This document shows positions 1 to 11,750 of a stretch of 64,000 nt of DNA, one piece after another. The translations under genes and the position numbers were made by a program. The DNA is from Paludibacterium paludis (GTDB lineage Bacteria > Pseudomonadota > Gammaproteobacteria > Burkholderiales > Chromobacteriaceae), in assembly GCF_018802605.1 (NCBI RefSeq), contig NZ_CP069161.1, forward strand, positions 1,054,001 through 1,118,000, read 5' to 3'. Each line of letters opens with the position of its first letter. Within the stretch, counting starts at the first letter, position 1. The notes under the pieces are model-generated. The model ran no database searches. It saw nothing but the letters and a program-made list of their open reading frames with translations, and was not told the DNA's origin.

Positions 1-299
1 GCCATGTCGCGGGCGGCATCCTGCACATAATCGATGACCAGTTGCGGTACCTGCTCCCAGCGGCTCTCCTCGATGACCTGCTTGAGCCGGCTGAGGGTGA
101 CGCGGGCGGCGACGCTTTGCGCCTGCAGGGATTCGATCGCCCGGTACAACTGGGTGGCGAGCTTGTTTTCCCGCTCGACGGGGGTGCCGGTCAATTCGTG
201 GTAGACGCGCTCGAAGTTTTCCGGAGTCGGCAATAGCTTGCGGACACTCAGTTGCTTGAGTGTTTCTCGAGCGACCTCGATCGGGTTGCTTGTCGTCAT
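1..299 (-). CDS. N-terminal fragment of a probable GGDEF-type diguanylate cyclase
   Basis: The open frame reads from an ATG at 299 off the left edge, so only about 99 residues are visible. It begins MTTSNPIEVARETLKQL and contains TPENFERVYHELTG. This kind of N-terminal region, with a TP-x-NF/Y-x-R-x-Y-x-E pattern, is familiar from betaproteobacterial cytoplasmic diguanylate cyclases, where it precedes a coiled coil and a GGDEF domain. The catalytic domain lies outside the window, so the cyclase call is an inference from the N-terminal family resemblance. There is no signal peptide or membrane segment in the visible part. It stands apart from ftsB by about 85 bp and is probably a separate transcription unit. 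Confidence 0.5.
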   Translation of the reverse strand, partial: MTTSNPIEVARETLKQLSVRKLLPTPENFERVYHELTGTPVERENKLATQLYRAIESLQAQSVAARVTLSRLKQVIEESRWEQVPQLVIDYVQDAARDM

Positions 300-383
300 T
301 CTCCAGAACCTGAAAATCGTGTGACCGGCCATTATGCGATGCATCCGTGCGAAACGTCATCTGGCCGGGTCACGGCCGGGACC

Positions 384-677
384 TTAGCGGGGTGGGTTCC
401 CGTTATTCGAGCCGAGCAATTGGAAAAATACCTCACCATTGCGGATCATGCCAAGCTCGTTGCGTGCCCGTTCCTCCATGGCGTCGGTCCCTTGCTTCAA
501 ATCCCGGACTTCGGCGTCGAGCGCGGCATTGCGGGCGATCAACTTCTGATTGGTCGCCCGCTGCTCCTGCAACTGCTTGTCAAGTTGCCATACCCTGAGC
601 CAGCTGCCCTTCCCGAACCAAAGCGGCCATTGAAGGGCAGTGATCAGAATCACCAGGGTCAGGGTCAGCCAACGCAT
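384..677 (-). CDS. ftsB: Cell division protein FtsB
   Basis: This 97-residue bitopic protein has a short cytoplasmic N-terminus, one membrane helix (about residues 3-21, [19 protein letters not shown]), then a periplasmic coiled coil (about 30-70) rich in Q, E, A and L. It matches FtsB in length, topology and the conserved WxLxxQL and ERARxELGMIxxGEVF segments. In the family, FtsB bridges FtsL and FtsQ in the divisome and helps trigger septal peptidoglycan synthesis. It starts 3 bp after the eno stop and is almost certainly co-transcribed with eno, the usual proteobacterial arrangement. Nothing is unusual apart from a C-terminal tail rich in Asn and Gly. Confidence 0.92.
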   Translation of the reverse strand: MRWLTLTLVILITALQWPLWFGKGSWLRVWQLDKQLQEQRATNQKLIARNAALDAEVRDLKQGTDAMEERARNELGMIRNGEVFFQLLGSNNGNPPR

Positions 678-680
678 GAC

Positions 681-2021
<1,341 letters not shown>

Positions 2022-2876
2022 TCAGGACAGCGAGTGCTCCGCAAACCCCCGCTCCTTGACCAGACTGTCGATGGCTTTGAGGGTGGACAGCAGATCCTTC
2101 ATGCGGTCGAGCGGCCAGGCGTTCGGCCCGTCCGAAAGCGCCGAAGCCGGATCGGGGTGCGTCTCCATGAAAATCCCGGCTATGCCCGCCGATACGGCGG
2201 CGCGCGCCAGTACAGGCACGAATTCGCGCTGTCCGCCGGACACGTCGCCCTGACCGCCGGGCAACTGGACGGAGTGGGTGGCGTCGAACACCACCGGGCA
2301 TGCCGTCTCGCGCATGATAGCCAGGGAGCGCATGTCGGAGACGAGATTGTTGTAACCGAAAGAGGCGCCGCGCTCGCAAACCATGAAACGGTCTTCGCTG
2401 AACCCCGCGTCAAGGGCGGCGGCGCGCGCCTTGTCGACGACGTTCTTCATGTCGGCCGGCGCCAGGAACTGGCCCTTCTTGATGTTGACCGGCTTGCCAC
2501 AGCGGGCGACGGTGCGGATGAAGTCGGTCTGGCGGCACAGGAAGGCCGGGGTTTGCAGCACGTCGACCACGGCGGCCACATGCGGCACGTCTTCCTCGCT
2601 GTGCACATCCGTCAGCACGGGCACGCCGATCTCGTCCCTCACCTTGGCGAGGATGGCGAGACCCCGTTCCATGCCGAAACCGCGGAACGACGAACCGGAC
2701 GACCGGTTCGCCTTGTCGTAGCTGGACTTGTAGATGAAGGGCATGCCGATCTCTTCGGCGATTTCCTTCAGTTTTCCCGCCGTTTCCAGCGCCTGGGCCT
2801 CGCTCTCGATGACGCAAGGACCGGCGATCAGGAACAGGGGGTGGGCAAGGCCGGCTTCGAATCCGCACAGCTTCAT
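2022..2876 (-). CDS. kdsA: 3-deoxy-8-phosphooctulonate synthase (KDO-8-P synthase)
   Basis: This 284-residue aldolase-type enzyme condenses phosphoenolpyruvate with arabinose-5-phosphate to make KDO-8-phosphate for LPS inner core. Family motifs include [20 protein letters not shown] and the [11 protein letters not shown] segment. The first strand reads [11 protein letters not shown], with Cys21 where non-metal enzymes such as that of E. coli carry Asn; that Cys marks the metal-dependent class. The ATG at 2876 lies 2 bp after the pyrG stop, with an AGGGA ribosome site inside the pyrG end, so translational coupling with pyrG is likely. LPS genes at the far right (ugd, hldA, hldD) serve the same envelope pathway but are not linked. 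Confidence 0.95.
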   Translation of the reverse strand: MKLCGFEAGLAHPLFLIAGPCVIESEAQALETAGKLKEIAEEIGMPFIYKSSYDKANRSSGSSFRGFGMERGLAILAKVRDEIGVPVLTDVHSEEDVPHVAAVVDVLQTPAFLCRQTDFIRTVARCGKPVNIKKGQFLAPADMKNVVDKARAAALDAGFSEDRFMVCERGASFGYNNLVSDMRSLAIMRETACPVVFDATHSVQLPGGQGDVSGGQREFVPVLARAAVSAGIAGIFMETHPDPASALSDGPNAWPLDRMKDLLSTLKAIDSLVKERGFAEHSLS

Positions 2877-2878
2877 GG

Positions 2879-4871
<1,993 letters not shown>

Positions 4872-5105
4872 ATGGCGCGAGTTTGCAAAGTCACCGGCAA
4901 GCGTCCGATGACCGGGAACAATGTTTCCCACGCCAACAACAAAACGAAACGTCGTTTTCTGCCGAACCTGCAGTACCGCAAGTTCTGGGTAGAAAGCGAA
5001 AACCGCTGGGTGCGCCTGCGCGTGTCCAACGCTGCATTGCGTACCATCGACAAGCTGGGCATCGAAGTTGTCCTGGCCGATCTGCGCGCTCGCGGCGAGA
5101 TCTGA
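4872..5105 (+). CDS. rpmB: 50S ribosomal protein L28
   Basis: The 77-residue product begins [20 protein letters not shown], the invariant N-terminus of L28, and ends [21 protein letters not shown]. It is a basic protein of the large ribosomal subunit. An in-frame upstream ATG at 4857 would add five residues, but the GGGAGTC ribosome site at 4859-4865 sits correctly for the ATG at 4872, and the family N-terminus agrees with that start. It is followed 39 bp later by rpmG, the usual rpmBG pair. Confidence 0.97.
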   Translation: MARVCKVTGKRPMTGNNVSHANNKTKRRFLPNLQYRKFWVESENRWVRLRVSNAALRTIDKLGIEVVLADLRARGEI

Positions 5106-5144
5106 TTCTGCGGCTCACCACGATAGCGATACTGAGGTATAACC

Positions 5145-5300
5145 ATGCGCGACAAGATTAAGCTTGAGTCCACCGCTGGCACCGGCCACTTCTACACCAC
5201 CACGAAGAACAAGCGCACGATGCCGGAAAAGATGGAGATCAAGAAGTTCGATCCCGTTGCACGCAAGCACGTGCTCTACAAGGAAACCAAGCTGAAATAA
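5145..5300 (+). CDS. rpmG: 50S ribosomal protein L33
   Basis: This 51-residue ORF starts [20 protein letters not shown] and ends [19 protein letters not shown], the standard L33 sequence of proteobacteria. It lacks the CxxC zinc motif found in some L33 paralogues, so it is the zinc-independent form. Upstream, GAGGTATAACC provides a GAGG ribosome site. It is the second and last gene of rpmBG; a strong terminator begins about 20 bp after its stop. Confidence 0.96.
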   Translation: MRDKIKLESTAGTGHFYTTTKNKRTMPEKMEIKKFDPVARKHVLYKETKLK

Positions 5301-5320
5301 GCCGGTTCTCCCTGAAATAA

Positions 5321-5356
5321 AAAACCCTTCACTGTCCGATGTGAAGGGTTTTTTAT
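5321..5356 (+). terminator. Rho-independent terminator after rpmG
   Basis: AACCCTTCAC (5323-5332) pairs perfectly with GTGAAGGGTT (5341-5350) around an 8-base loop, preceded by an A run and followed by TTTTTAT. It closes rpmBG. Its symmetrical A and T tracts could also stop transcripts from the minus-strand UDG gene that ends at 5397. Confidence 0.92.
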
Positions 5357-5396
5357 TGCCCGGATTCCGTTCCGCTGCCGGGTGGCGAACCGGCGG

Positions 5397-6173
5397 TCAG
5401 CGGCGGCCCAGTTCCTTCCTCACCAAAACCAGATCGCTCCAGGCGCGCGCCTTGTCCGGCAGGTTGCGCAACAGGTAGGCGGGGTGGTAGCTGACGATCA
5501 GCGGCGTGCCGCGGTAATCGTGAACCTTGCCGCGAAGCGACTGGATCGAGGCATCCGTCTGAAGCAGCGTGTGCGCGGCGAAACGGCCCAGCGCAAGAAT
5601 GAGCGCTGGTTTCAGATGGTGGATCTGCGCGGTGAGGAACGGCTCGCACGCGGCGATTTCATCCGCGGACGGGTTGCGGTTGCCCGGCGGCCGGCATTTG
5701 ATCACGTTGGCGACATAAATGTCCTTGTCGCGATCAAGTCCGATGGTGGCGAGCATGGTGTCCAGCAGCAGTCCGGCGCGCCCGACAAACGGCTCGCCTT
5801 GCCTGTCCTCGTGCTCGCCCGGCGCCTCCCCGACGATGAGGATGCGCGAGTCGGGGTTGCCGCGGCCGAATACCGTCTGCGTGCGGGTTTCGCACAGGCG
5901 GCAGGCGCGGCAGGTGGCGACTTCGTGCTGCAGCGTTTGCCAGTCCGGGAAGACGGGAATGTCGGCGGGTTCAGGCGAGGACGGCGCCGCCACGGGTATT
6001 TCCCGGCCCGGAGCTTGCTCTTTGGGCAGGGACTCGTCCAGGGCCTGCCCAACGCCGTCCCGCTCATCCGGGCAAGGAGAATCCATGGCCGGGTGATCGG
6101 CGAAACAGCCCGGTCGGGGAAGCCATTGCGGGCCCAGCCCCAGCGCGTCGATCACAAGGTCGCGTCGGTTCAC
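5397..6173 (-). CDS. Family 4 uracil-DNA glycosylase (4Fe-4S type)
   Basis: The last roughly 170 of 258 residues are a family 4/5-type uracil-DNA glycosylase, which removes uracil from DNA in base excision repair. Visible motifs are the cysteine pair CRACRLC near residue 95, [20 protein letters not shown] (uracil-binding loop), a further cysteine in [13 protein letters not shown] and the C-terminal [10 protein letters not shown] loop. These match iron-sulfur UDGs. The first 80 residues are proline-rich and poorly conserved, so the GTG start at 6173 is only likely. That GTG overlaps the rimI stop by three bases (GTGA), giving a tsaB-rimI-UDG operon. Some relatives of this family are annotated as DNA-polymerase-related proteins. 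Confidence 0.88.
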   Translation of the reverse strand: MNRRDLVIDALGLGPQWLPRPGCFADHPAMDSPCPDERDGVGQALDESLPKEQAPGREIPVAAPSSPEPADIPVFPDWQTLQHEVATCRACRLCETRTQTVFGRGNPDSRILIVGEAPGEHEDRQGEPFVGRAGLLLDTMLATIGLDRDKDIYVANVIKCRPPGNRNPSADEIAACEPFLTAQIHHLKPALILALGRFAAHTLLQTDASIQSLRGKVHDYRGTPLIVSYHPAYLLRNLPDKARAWSDLVLVRKELGRR

Positions 6174-6607
6174 GTGCGCTTCTCCATCATTACCGCATGT
6201 TCCCGCCCGGTGCCGAGCGGATAGTAGTGTTTGCGCAGGCCGGTTTGCTCGAAGCCCAGCGAGAGGTAAAGCGCCCGCGCCGCCAGATTGCTTTCCCTGA
6301 CTTCGAGCAGCATCCTCGCCGCGCCGCGCTCTTTGGCGGTGCCGAGCGCGTGTTCCATCAGCCTGCGGCCGAGCCCTTCGCCCCGGCGCCGGGCGTCGAC
6401 GATCACTTCCAAGAGTTCCGCGTCATCAAGGCAGTGCATCACCACGGCGGCGCCGCAGGGCATGTCTTCATCGCACATCAGGTGTACTGTGTAGCCCGCT
6501 TCAATAGCGTCGCGCCATGCGCGCTCACTCCACGCCGCATCGCTATCGCGGGCGCAGGCAAGGATGGAAGCGACGTCGTCCTGTCCGGCGTCCCTGATCC
6601 GTATCAT
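6170..6607 (-). CDS. rimI: Ribosomal protein bS18 N-alanine acetyltransferase RimI
   Basis: The 145-residue GNAT-fold product transfers acetyl from acetyl-CoA to the N-terminal alanine of ribosomal protein S18. The acetyl-CoA loop is VDARRRGEGLGRRLMEHAL, and the C-terminal part has the RimI-typical LLEVRESNLAARALYLSLGF and HYYPLGTGREHAVMME segments. A longer open frame extends upstream into tsaB, but the ATG at 6607 overlaps the tsaB stop as ATGA, and the protein from there has the normal length. Neighbours tsaB and a UDG-family gene are the common context for rimI. Confidence 0.92.
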   Translation of the reverse strand: MIRIRDAGQDDVASILACARDSDAAWSERAWRDAIEAGYTVHLMCDEDMPCGAAVVMHCLDDAELLEVIVDARRRGEGLGRRLMEHALGTAKERGAARMLLEVRESNLAARALYLSLGFEQTGLRKHYYPLGTGREHAVMMEKRT

Positions 6608-7269
6608 GCGCGCAAGGCCTGTTGTTCGCGCGAGGTCAACGCCACCTTGTTGCGCACGTACAGCAGCTCCGCCTGCTCCGGCGCGGTACGCGGATAGCTG
6701 CCGGACTGCGCGAGGCGCAAGAGGGCGCGGGCATCGGGCCGCAGCTCCGGGCGGATGGCGGTCAGGCCGAGCGCAGCGGCCTTGCCGCTGTCGGCGAGTC
6801 CGTCGCCCGCGCCTTGCCACGTTCCTTGGGGCAGGCTCACCGTGCCAAGAGGGCCCACGCCGATGGGCGAGAGCCGTTCGATGCCGTTTTCCGCGACGCG
6901 GTAGGTCGCGTGGTAGACCTCGCCCATGCGGGCATCCAGACAGATCAGCCAGTCGCCGGCTGGCGCCTGGATGGCGACACTGTCGAGTGTCGGCACGCCG
7001 ATCACGTCAAGCCCCGCCGAGAACGCCAGGCCCTGGGCGATGCCGCAGGCGATGCGCACCCCGGTGAAGGATCCCGGTCCTTGTCCGAAGACCACCGCGT
7101 CGAGATCGCGCAGCGCGATGTCAAGCTCGCCGAGAAGTTCACCAAGACGGGGCAGGGCAAGGTCCGAATGTTTCTGGCCGACAGGCTCGTGGCAGTGCGC
7201 GATCCGCCCCTGATGGCTTATGGCGAGGGACAGGTAGTCGGTGGAGGTGTCAAGGGCAATGAGATTCAT
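6604..7269 (-). CDS. tsaB: tRNA t6A37 biosynthesis protein TsaB
   Basis: This 221-residue ASKHA-fold protein begins MNLIALDTSTDYLSLAI and has VVFGQGPGSFTGVRIACGIA, both diagnostic of TsaB (YeaZ). TsaB partners TsaD and TsaE in forming threonylcarbamoyladenosine at position 37 of ANN-decoding tRNAs, and serves as a non-catalytic scaffold. It is first in a three-gene run with rimI and the UDG, each overlapping the next by a few bases. Nothing unusual. Confidence 0.95.
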   Translation of the reverse strand: MNLIALDTSTDYLSLAISHQGRIAHCHEPVGQKHSDLALPRLGELLGELDIALRDLDAVVFGQGPGSFTGVRIACGIAQGLAFSAGLDVIGVPTLDSVAIQAPAGDWLICLDARMGEVYHATYRVAENGIERLSPIGVGPLGTVSLPQGTWQGAGDGLADSGKAAALGLTAIRPELRPDARALLRLAQSGSYPRTAPEQAELLYVRNKVALTSREQQALRA

Positions 7270-7308
7270 CGGGTAAGGCGTCCTGCGTGAAACGAACCGG
7301 GCCCGTGA

Positions 7309-8532
7309 TTATAAGCCCAGTTCCTCCACCCAGGCGAGCGCGCCCATGTGGCACTGGTTGAGCGTGGCGGCGTCCAGTTGCAGCAGCTCGGACAATTCGG
7401 GCACGCTCGACAGCCGGTTGTCCTCGCAGGCGCGTGCCAGCTGAAGATAATTGCCGAAGGGACCCTGAGCGTTGCGCAGGGCGAGGATGGCCGCTTCGGA
7501 CAGCTGGATGTGCTCAAGGATCGACTGCATCGGCATGTCGAACAGTACATCGAGCAGGCTGAACATGCCGACGATGAACAGGTCGTCGCAACGTTCGTGA
7601 GGCAGTCCCTTGCTGCGTCCCATCTGTTCCATGAAACGTCCGCGCGTGATGGCGGTTTTCTGGAGGGCCGGGGGCGCGTGGGCATCGTCGGAAGCGGTGA
7701 TCAGCAGCAGCGTGAGCCAGCGGTAGAGCTTGTGGTAGCCAAGCACCGTCACCGCATGACTGAACGAGGTGATGGTGGTGTTCAGGCCCGCCGCCGCGGA
7801 ATTCACGTAGCGCAGAAGTTTGTACGAGAGCGCCACGTCCCGCTTGAGGATCGCCTCGATCTCGTGGATATCCGCGTCCTGGCGCAGCAGATTGAGCAGT
7901 GTCAGCGTATTGCTGAAGGTGGGATGGATGACTTTGGCCGTCAGGGTCTCCGGCTGGGCGAAGTAATAGCCCTGAAAACCGTCCATGCCCAGTTCGCGGC
8001 AATCGTGGAACTGCTCGTGGGTTTCCACGCATTCGGCGATGCGGATCACCGGATAGCTGCGCAGGCGCGACGCCGCCATCTGGAACTGCTGTGTGTCGTG
8101 CTGTTGTACGTTGAGTTTGACGTAATTGGCGTAATCGAGAAACGCCGCGCTTGGCGCTTCAAAGGAAAAATCGTCGAGCGAGATCCCGAAGCCGAGCGCG
8201 CGCAGGTGCCGTACCCGCGAAATCAGATCGTTGGAGGGCACGACCCTGGGCGAGAGATCGAGAATCACGCGGCGCGGGGGGAGCAGTTCCAGAAAATCGC
8301 TGGTCAGCATCGCCGCGCCGACATTGATGAACGCGAGCTTGTTGCCGATCAGCCAGCTGGTCCCCATGTCGTTCAGGGTGTTGACCAGAACCTGGGTGTC
8401 GGCCATGAGTTCGGAAGGGTGTCCCGCGCTCATGGCCAGCTTGTTTTCCCGGAACAGCAGCTCATAGCCGATGAGCTGCTGGTTCCGGTTCAGGACGGGC
8501 TGTCTCCCGATGTAGGCGTTGGCGGTCGGCAT
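7309..8532 (-). CDS. EAL-like/HDOD signalling protein (YuxH family)
   Basis: The 407-residue cytoplasmic protein has a degenerate EAL domain (about 5-200) followed by an HDOD domain (about 205-400). The opening YIGRQPVLNRNQQLIGYELLFRE is typical of YuxH-type proteins; ELLF replaces the catalytic EAL/ELL-R motif, although LDDFSFE keeps part of the DDFG motif, so phosphodiesterase activity is doubtful. The HDOD part contains LKRDVALSYKLLRYVNSAA. Such proteins act in chemotaxis, motility or c-di-GMP circuits as protein-interaction modules. It lies just downstream of cheA1 (11 bp gap) on the same strand, so it is probably the last gene of that chemotaxis operon. Confidence 0.85.
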   Translation of the reverse strand: MPTANAYIGRQPVLNRNQQLIGYELLFRENKLAMSAGHPSELMADTQVLVNTLNDMGTSWLIGNKLAFINVGAAMLTSDFLELLPPRRVILDLSPRVVPSNDLISRVRHLRALGFGISLDDFSFEAPSAAFLDYANYVKLNVQQHDTQQFQMAASRLRSYPVIRIAECVETHEQFHDCRELGMDGFQGYYFAQPETLTAKVIHPTFSNTLTLLNLLRQDADIHEIEAILKRDVALSYKLLRYVNSAAAGLNTTITSFSHAVTVLGYHKLYRWLTLLLITASDDAHAPPALQKTAITRGRFMEQMGRSKGLPHERCDDLFIVGMFSLLDVLFDMPMQSILEHIQLSEAAILALRNAQGPFGNYLQLARACEDNRLSSVPELSELLQLDAATLNQCHMGALAWVEELGL

Positions 8533-8542
8533 GTTCTCTAGA

Positions 8543-10441
8543 TTATTGGGAAATCAGTTCGGACAGCCGAACCTGGCCCGTTTGCCCGTCGCTGCCGGAC
8601 AGAAGATCCTCCATGTCCAGAACGAGCACCACCGATCCGTCTCCGGACAGGGTCGCGCCGGCGACGCCCTTGGGGCGGATGTTCTGCAGAGGCTTGATCA
8701 CCACGTCGTCCCGGCCGACGAACGAGTCGATGGCGAGAATGAAGGACTTTTCCGCCGATTGCATGAGCACGCCGAAGCAGGGCTTCTGGGTCTGCTCCCA
8801 GCCGAGCAGTCCGGCGAGGGTCTTGAGCGGCAGGATCTCGTCGCGCACCACGATGGTGGGTTTGCCGGACACTTCCTGAATGGCGGAACCGTCGATCGTG
8901 ATGATTTCGCGAACCATCGCCAGCGGAACGGCGAACGGCTGGTTGCAGGCGCGCACCACCAGCACCGGCAGGATGGCCAGGGTCAGCGGCAGCGAGATGC
9001 TGATCCGCGTGCCTTCGCCCGGCACCGAATTGATGTCGATGCGTCCGTTGAGTTTCTGGATGTTGGTGCGGACCACGTCCATGCCGACACCGCGGCCCGA
9101 TACGCTGGAGATCTGGTCCTTGGTGGAGAAGCCCGGCAGGAAAATCAGCTGCAGGCACTGCTTCTCGTCCAGCGAGTTGGCGGTTTCGACGTCGATCAGG
9201 CCCTTTTCGATGGCCTTGCGGCGCAGCGCGTCGGCATTCATGCCGCGTCCGTCGTCGGAAATCTCGATCAGGATGTGGTCGCCGACCTGTTCCGCGGTCA
9301 GCTGGATCACCGCCTGCGGCTTCTTGCCGATCGGAATGCGATCCTGGGGCAGCTCCACGCCATGGTCGACCGCGTTGCGGACAAGGTGAACCAGAGGATC
9401 GTTCAAATCCTCGATCATGGTCTTGTCCAGTTCGGTTTCCTCGCCGCTGAGCACCAGTTCCACTTCCTTGCCCAGTTGGCGCGCCAGGTCGCGCGCGAGG
9501 CGAGGATACTTCTGGAACAGGCGGCCGATCGGCTGCATGCGGGTTTTCATCACCGCGTTCTGCAGATCGCTGACCAGCAGGTCGAGCTGACTGATCGATT
9601 CGTCGAGCGAGCGCAGCGTGTTGGTATCGTTGTTGCCCTGCAGGATTTCGGTCCGCAGCGTGGTTAGCCGGTTCTTGGTCAGGCCGATTTCGCCGGACAG
9701 GTTGAGCACCATATCGAGGCGTTGCGTATCGATACGGATGGTGTTTTCCTGTCCACCGCCGCTGCCGCCGCCAGTCGGTTTGCTCTGCACTTGCTGCTTG
9801 GGGGCTGCCGCCGGCGCGCTGGGCGCGGCGGCCGGAGCGGCCTCCTGATGAACAGCGGGAGCCGGAGCGGCAGGCGCGGGGGCTGTTGCCACGGGCGCGG
9901 CGGCCGGAGCGGGCGCCGGCGCGGCGCCGGATACCGCTTGGTGCAGGGTATTCCAGTCCGGTTCGCCAGGCGTCTGGGACGCCGGCTGCGGCGCGGGGGC
10001 GGCCGAAGGCGCGGGCGCCGCGGCCTGTGCCGTGGCGGCGCTGGGCGCTTCGCCGGCGAGTACCGCATCGAGGGCCGCCAGCAACGCCGGATCGGCGGCG
10101 CCCGGCATCAGTCCCTGGCCCAGGGTGCCGAACATGTCCTGCACGGTGCCCGTTGCGCTGAGAATGACATCCAGGATTTCCGCCGTCAGCTTCAGTTCGC
10201 CGTTCCTGAGTTTGTCGAACAGGTTCTCGGTTCGATGGCAAAGCGTCACCATCGGCGTCACGTTCAGAAAGCCCGCGCCGCCCTTGATGGTATGGAACCC
10301 CCGGAAAATATCGTTGAGCAGCGCACGGTCCTCCGGACGCTTCTCCAGCTCCACCAGCTTGTTGTCGACATCCGAGAGGAGGTCGTTGGACTCCATCAGG
10401 AAGTCTCCCAACAACTCTTCCATTCCTCCGAATTCACTCAT
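8543..10441 (-). CDS. cheA: Chemotaxis histidine kinase CheA (system 1)
   Basis: This 632-residue CheA has an HPt domain with phospho-accepting His50 (GFHTIKGGAGFLN), a linker of about residues 130-230 built almost entirely from Ala, Pro and Gln, a dimerisation helix (NTIRIDTQRLDMVLNLSGEI), a HATPase domain ([33 protein letters not shown]) and a C-terminal CheW-like domain. The Ala/Pro linker seems to take the place of the P2 CheY/CheB docking domain. It receives signals from MCPs through CheW or CheV and phosphorylates CheY. It sits with cheZ, cheY and two cheV genes, without cheW, cheR or cheB in the same run. Confidence 0.95.
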   Translation of the reverse strand: MSEFGGMEELLGDFLMESNDLLSDVDNKLVELEKRPEDRALLNDIFRGFHTIKGGAGFLNVTPMVTLCHRTENLFDKLRNGELKLTAEILDVILSATGTVQDMFGTLGQGLMPGAADPALLAALDAVLAGEAPSAATAQAAAPAPSAAPAPQPASQTPGEPDWNTLHQAVSGAAPAPAPAAAPVATAPAPAAPAPAVHQEAAPAAAPSAPAAAPKQQVQSKPTGGGSGGGQENTIRIDTQRLDMVLNLSGEIGLTKNRLTTLRTEILQGNNDTNTLRSLDESISQLDLLVSDLQNAVMKTRMQPIGRLFQKYPRLARDLARQLGKEVELVLSGEETELDKTMIEDLNDPLVHLVRNAVDHGVELPQDRIPIGKKPQAVIQLTAEQVGDHILIEISDDGRGMNADALRRKAIEKGLIDVETANSLDEKQCLQLIFLPGFSTKDQISSVSGRGVGMDVVRTNIQKLNGRIDINSVPGEGTRISISLPLTLAILPVLVVRACNQPFAVPLAMVREIITIDGSAIQEVSGKPTIVVRDEILPLKTLAGLLGWEQTQKPCFGVLMQSAEKSFILAIDSFVGRDDVVIKPLQNIRPKGVAGATLSGDGSVVLVLDMEDLLSGSDGQTGQVRLSELISQ

Positions 10442-10484
10442 GGTGACTCTCCCGCGTATTCAATAAGCGTTCCGACCCGGGGGA

Positions 10485-11261
10485 TCAGAAACCGAGACTT
10501 TCGAGCAGGTCGTCGACCTGCTGCTGGTTGGCGACCACGTCCGAGCGGCCTTCCGGATTGATGACCGGACCGTTGAGCAGGCCCGGATCGATCTCCGCCT
10601 TCTTCTCCGTGGGCGAGTAGGCGATCAGGAAAGACAAGAGCTCGGTCTCGATGATCTTGACCATGTCCATCATTTTCTTGATGACCTGCCCTGTCAGGTC
10701 CTGGAAGTCCTGCGCCATCACGATATCCAGGAGCTGGGTGTTCGTCGCTTGCGTCTGGGCCGGCACCGACATCAGGTAGTTGCGGGTATCGGCGGCCAAC
10801 TGGCGGAATTCGTCGACCGACAGCTGGTTGGCGTACAGCTTGCTCCAGCGGTCGCCGAGCGCCTGGGCCTGGGCTTCCATCGCATCCTGGATCGGTCGCG
10901 CGATATCGGTCGCGTTGAGCACCTTTTCGGCGGCGCTCTCGGTCAGGGTGGCGATGTAAACCAGACGGTCCTTGGCGTCCGGGAGGGTTTCGGCCATGCG
11001 CTCGATGGACTTGTCATAGCCCATGTCCCTCATGGCATCGTGCAGGCGGCGCGTGAGCTGGCCGATATCCTCGTACATTTTTATCGGGTCGGCGATGACC
11101 GCTCCCCCTATGGTCAGCACTGCAGCCGGTGCCGGGGTTGCGGCAGCTTCCACCCGAGGCGCGTCCACCGCAGGCGCTTCCTCATGAGGCTGCATGGCGA
11201 TGGAATCGAACAGAGCTTCGAGTTCCGGCGAATCGCCGCTATCCAAAATATGATCCGGCAC
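10485..11261 (-). CDS. cheZ: Protein phosphatase CheZ
   Basis: The 258-residue product speeds dephosphorylation of CheY-P. The active-site helix MAQDFQDLTGQVIKKMM carries the Asp and Gln that in E. coli CheZ are Asp143 and Gln147, and the C-terminus VDDLLESLGF matches the CheY-binding tail of E. coli CheZ. The open frame extends ten codons further upstream, but the GTG at 11261 is preceded by GGAGGA at a spacing of six, so translation almost certainly starts there. cheZ lies between cheY1 (48 bp) and cheA1 (43 bp). An N-terminal stretch of about 60 residues rich in Ala, Glu and Pro is variable. Confidence 0.93.
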   Translation of the reverse strand: MPDHILDSGDSPELEALFDSIAMQPHEEAPAVDAPRVEAAATPAPAAVLTIGGAVIADPIKMYEDIGQLTRRLHDAMRDMGYDKSIERMAETLPDAKDRLVYIATLTESAAEKVLNATDIARPIQDAMEAQAQALGDRWSKLYANQLSVDEFRQLAADTRNYLMSVPAQTQATNTQLLDIVMAQDFQDLTGQVIKKMMDMVKIIETELLSFLIAYSPTEKKAEIDPGLLNGPVINPEGRSDVVANQQQVDDLLESLGF

Positions 11262-11309
11262 GATAAATCCTCCTGAATACAAACCCGGCACAGACGGGCA
11301 ACACGGCGT

Positions 11310-11699
11310 TTATTTGTTCATGGCCTGGAAGATCTTGTTCATCTTCTCTTCCAGGGTCGCCGCAGTGAATGGCTTCACAATGTAGCCGCTGGCGCCTGCC
11401 ATGGCGGCTTCGATGATGTTTTCGCGCTTGGCTTCCGCCGTAATCATCATGAAGGGCAGGTGCTTGAGCTGGGCATCGGCGCGGACGGCCTTGAGCAGCT
11501 CGATACCCGTCATGTTCGGCATGTTCCAGTCGGAGACGATGAAGTCGAAATGCTGGGTTTTCAGCTTGTGCAAGGCCACCTGGCCGTCCTCGGCTTCGTC
11601 CACGTTGGTGAATCCGAGTTCCTTGAGCAGGTTGCGCACGATCCGTCGCATTGTCGAAAAATCGTCGACCACAAGGAAGCGCATGTTCTTGTCTGACAT
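11310..11699 (-). CDS. cheY: Chemotaxis response regulator CheY (system 1)
   Basis: The 129-residue single receiver domain closely follows E. coli CheY: acidic pair Asp12/Asp13, phospho-acceptor Asp57 ([11 protein letters not shown]), Thr in [11 protein letters not shown] and Lys in [16 protein letters not shown]. The open frame starts eight codons earlier, but the ATG at 11699 follows an AGGAA ribosome site and gives the standard length and N-terminus. When phosphorylated by CheA, such a CheY binds the flagellar switch. Neighbouring cheZ and the close likeness to motor-type CheY suggest this is the flagellar output of the window. Confidence 0.95.
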   Translation of the reverse strand: MSDKNMRFLVVDDFSTMRRIVRNLLKELGFTNVDEAEDGQVALHKLKTQHFDFIVSDWNMPNMTGIELLKAVRADAQLKHLPFMMITAEAKRENIIEAAMAGASGYIVKPFTAATLEEKMNKIFQAMNK

Positions 11700-11750
11700 C
11701 GAGGTATTCCTGAAATGGTTCAATAGTCCCGTTGGCTGTAATTCTAGCTG

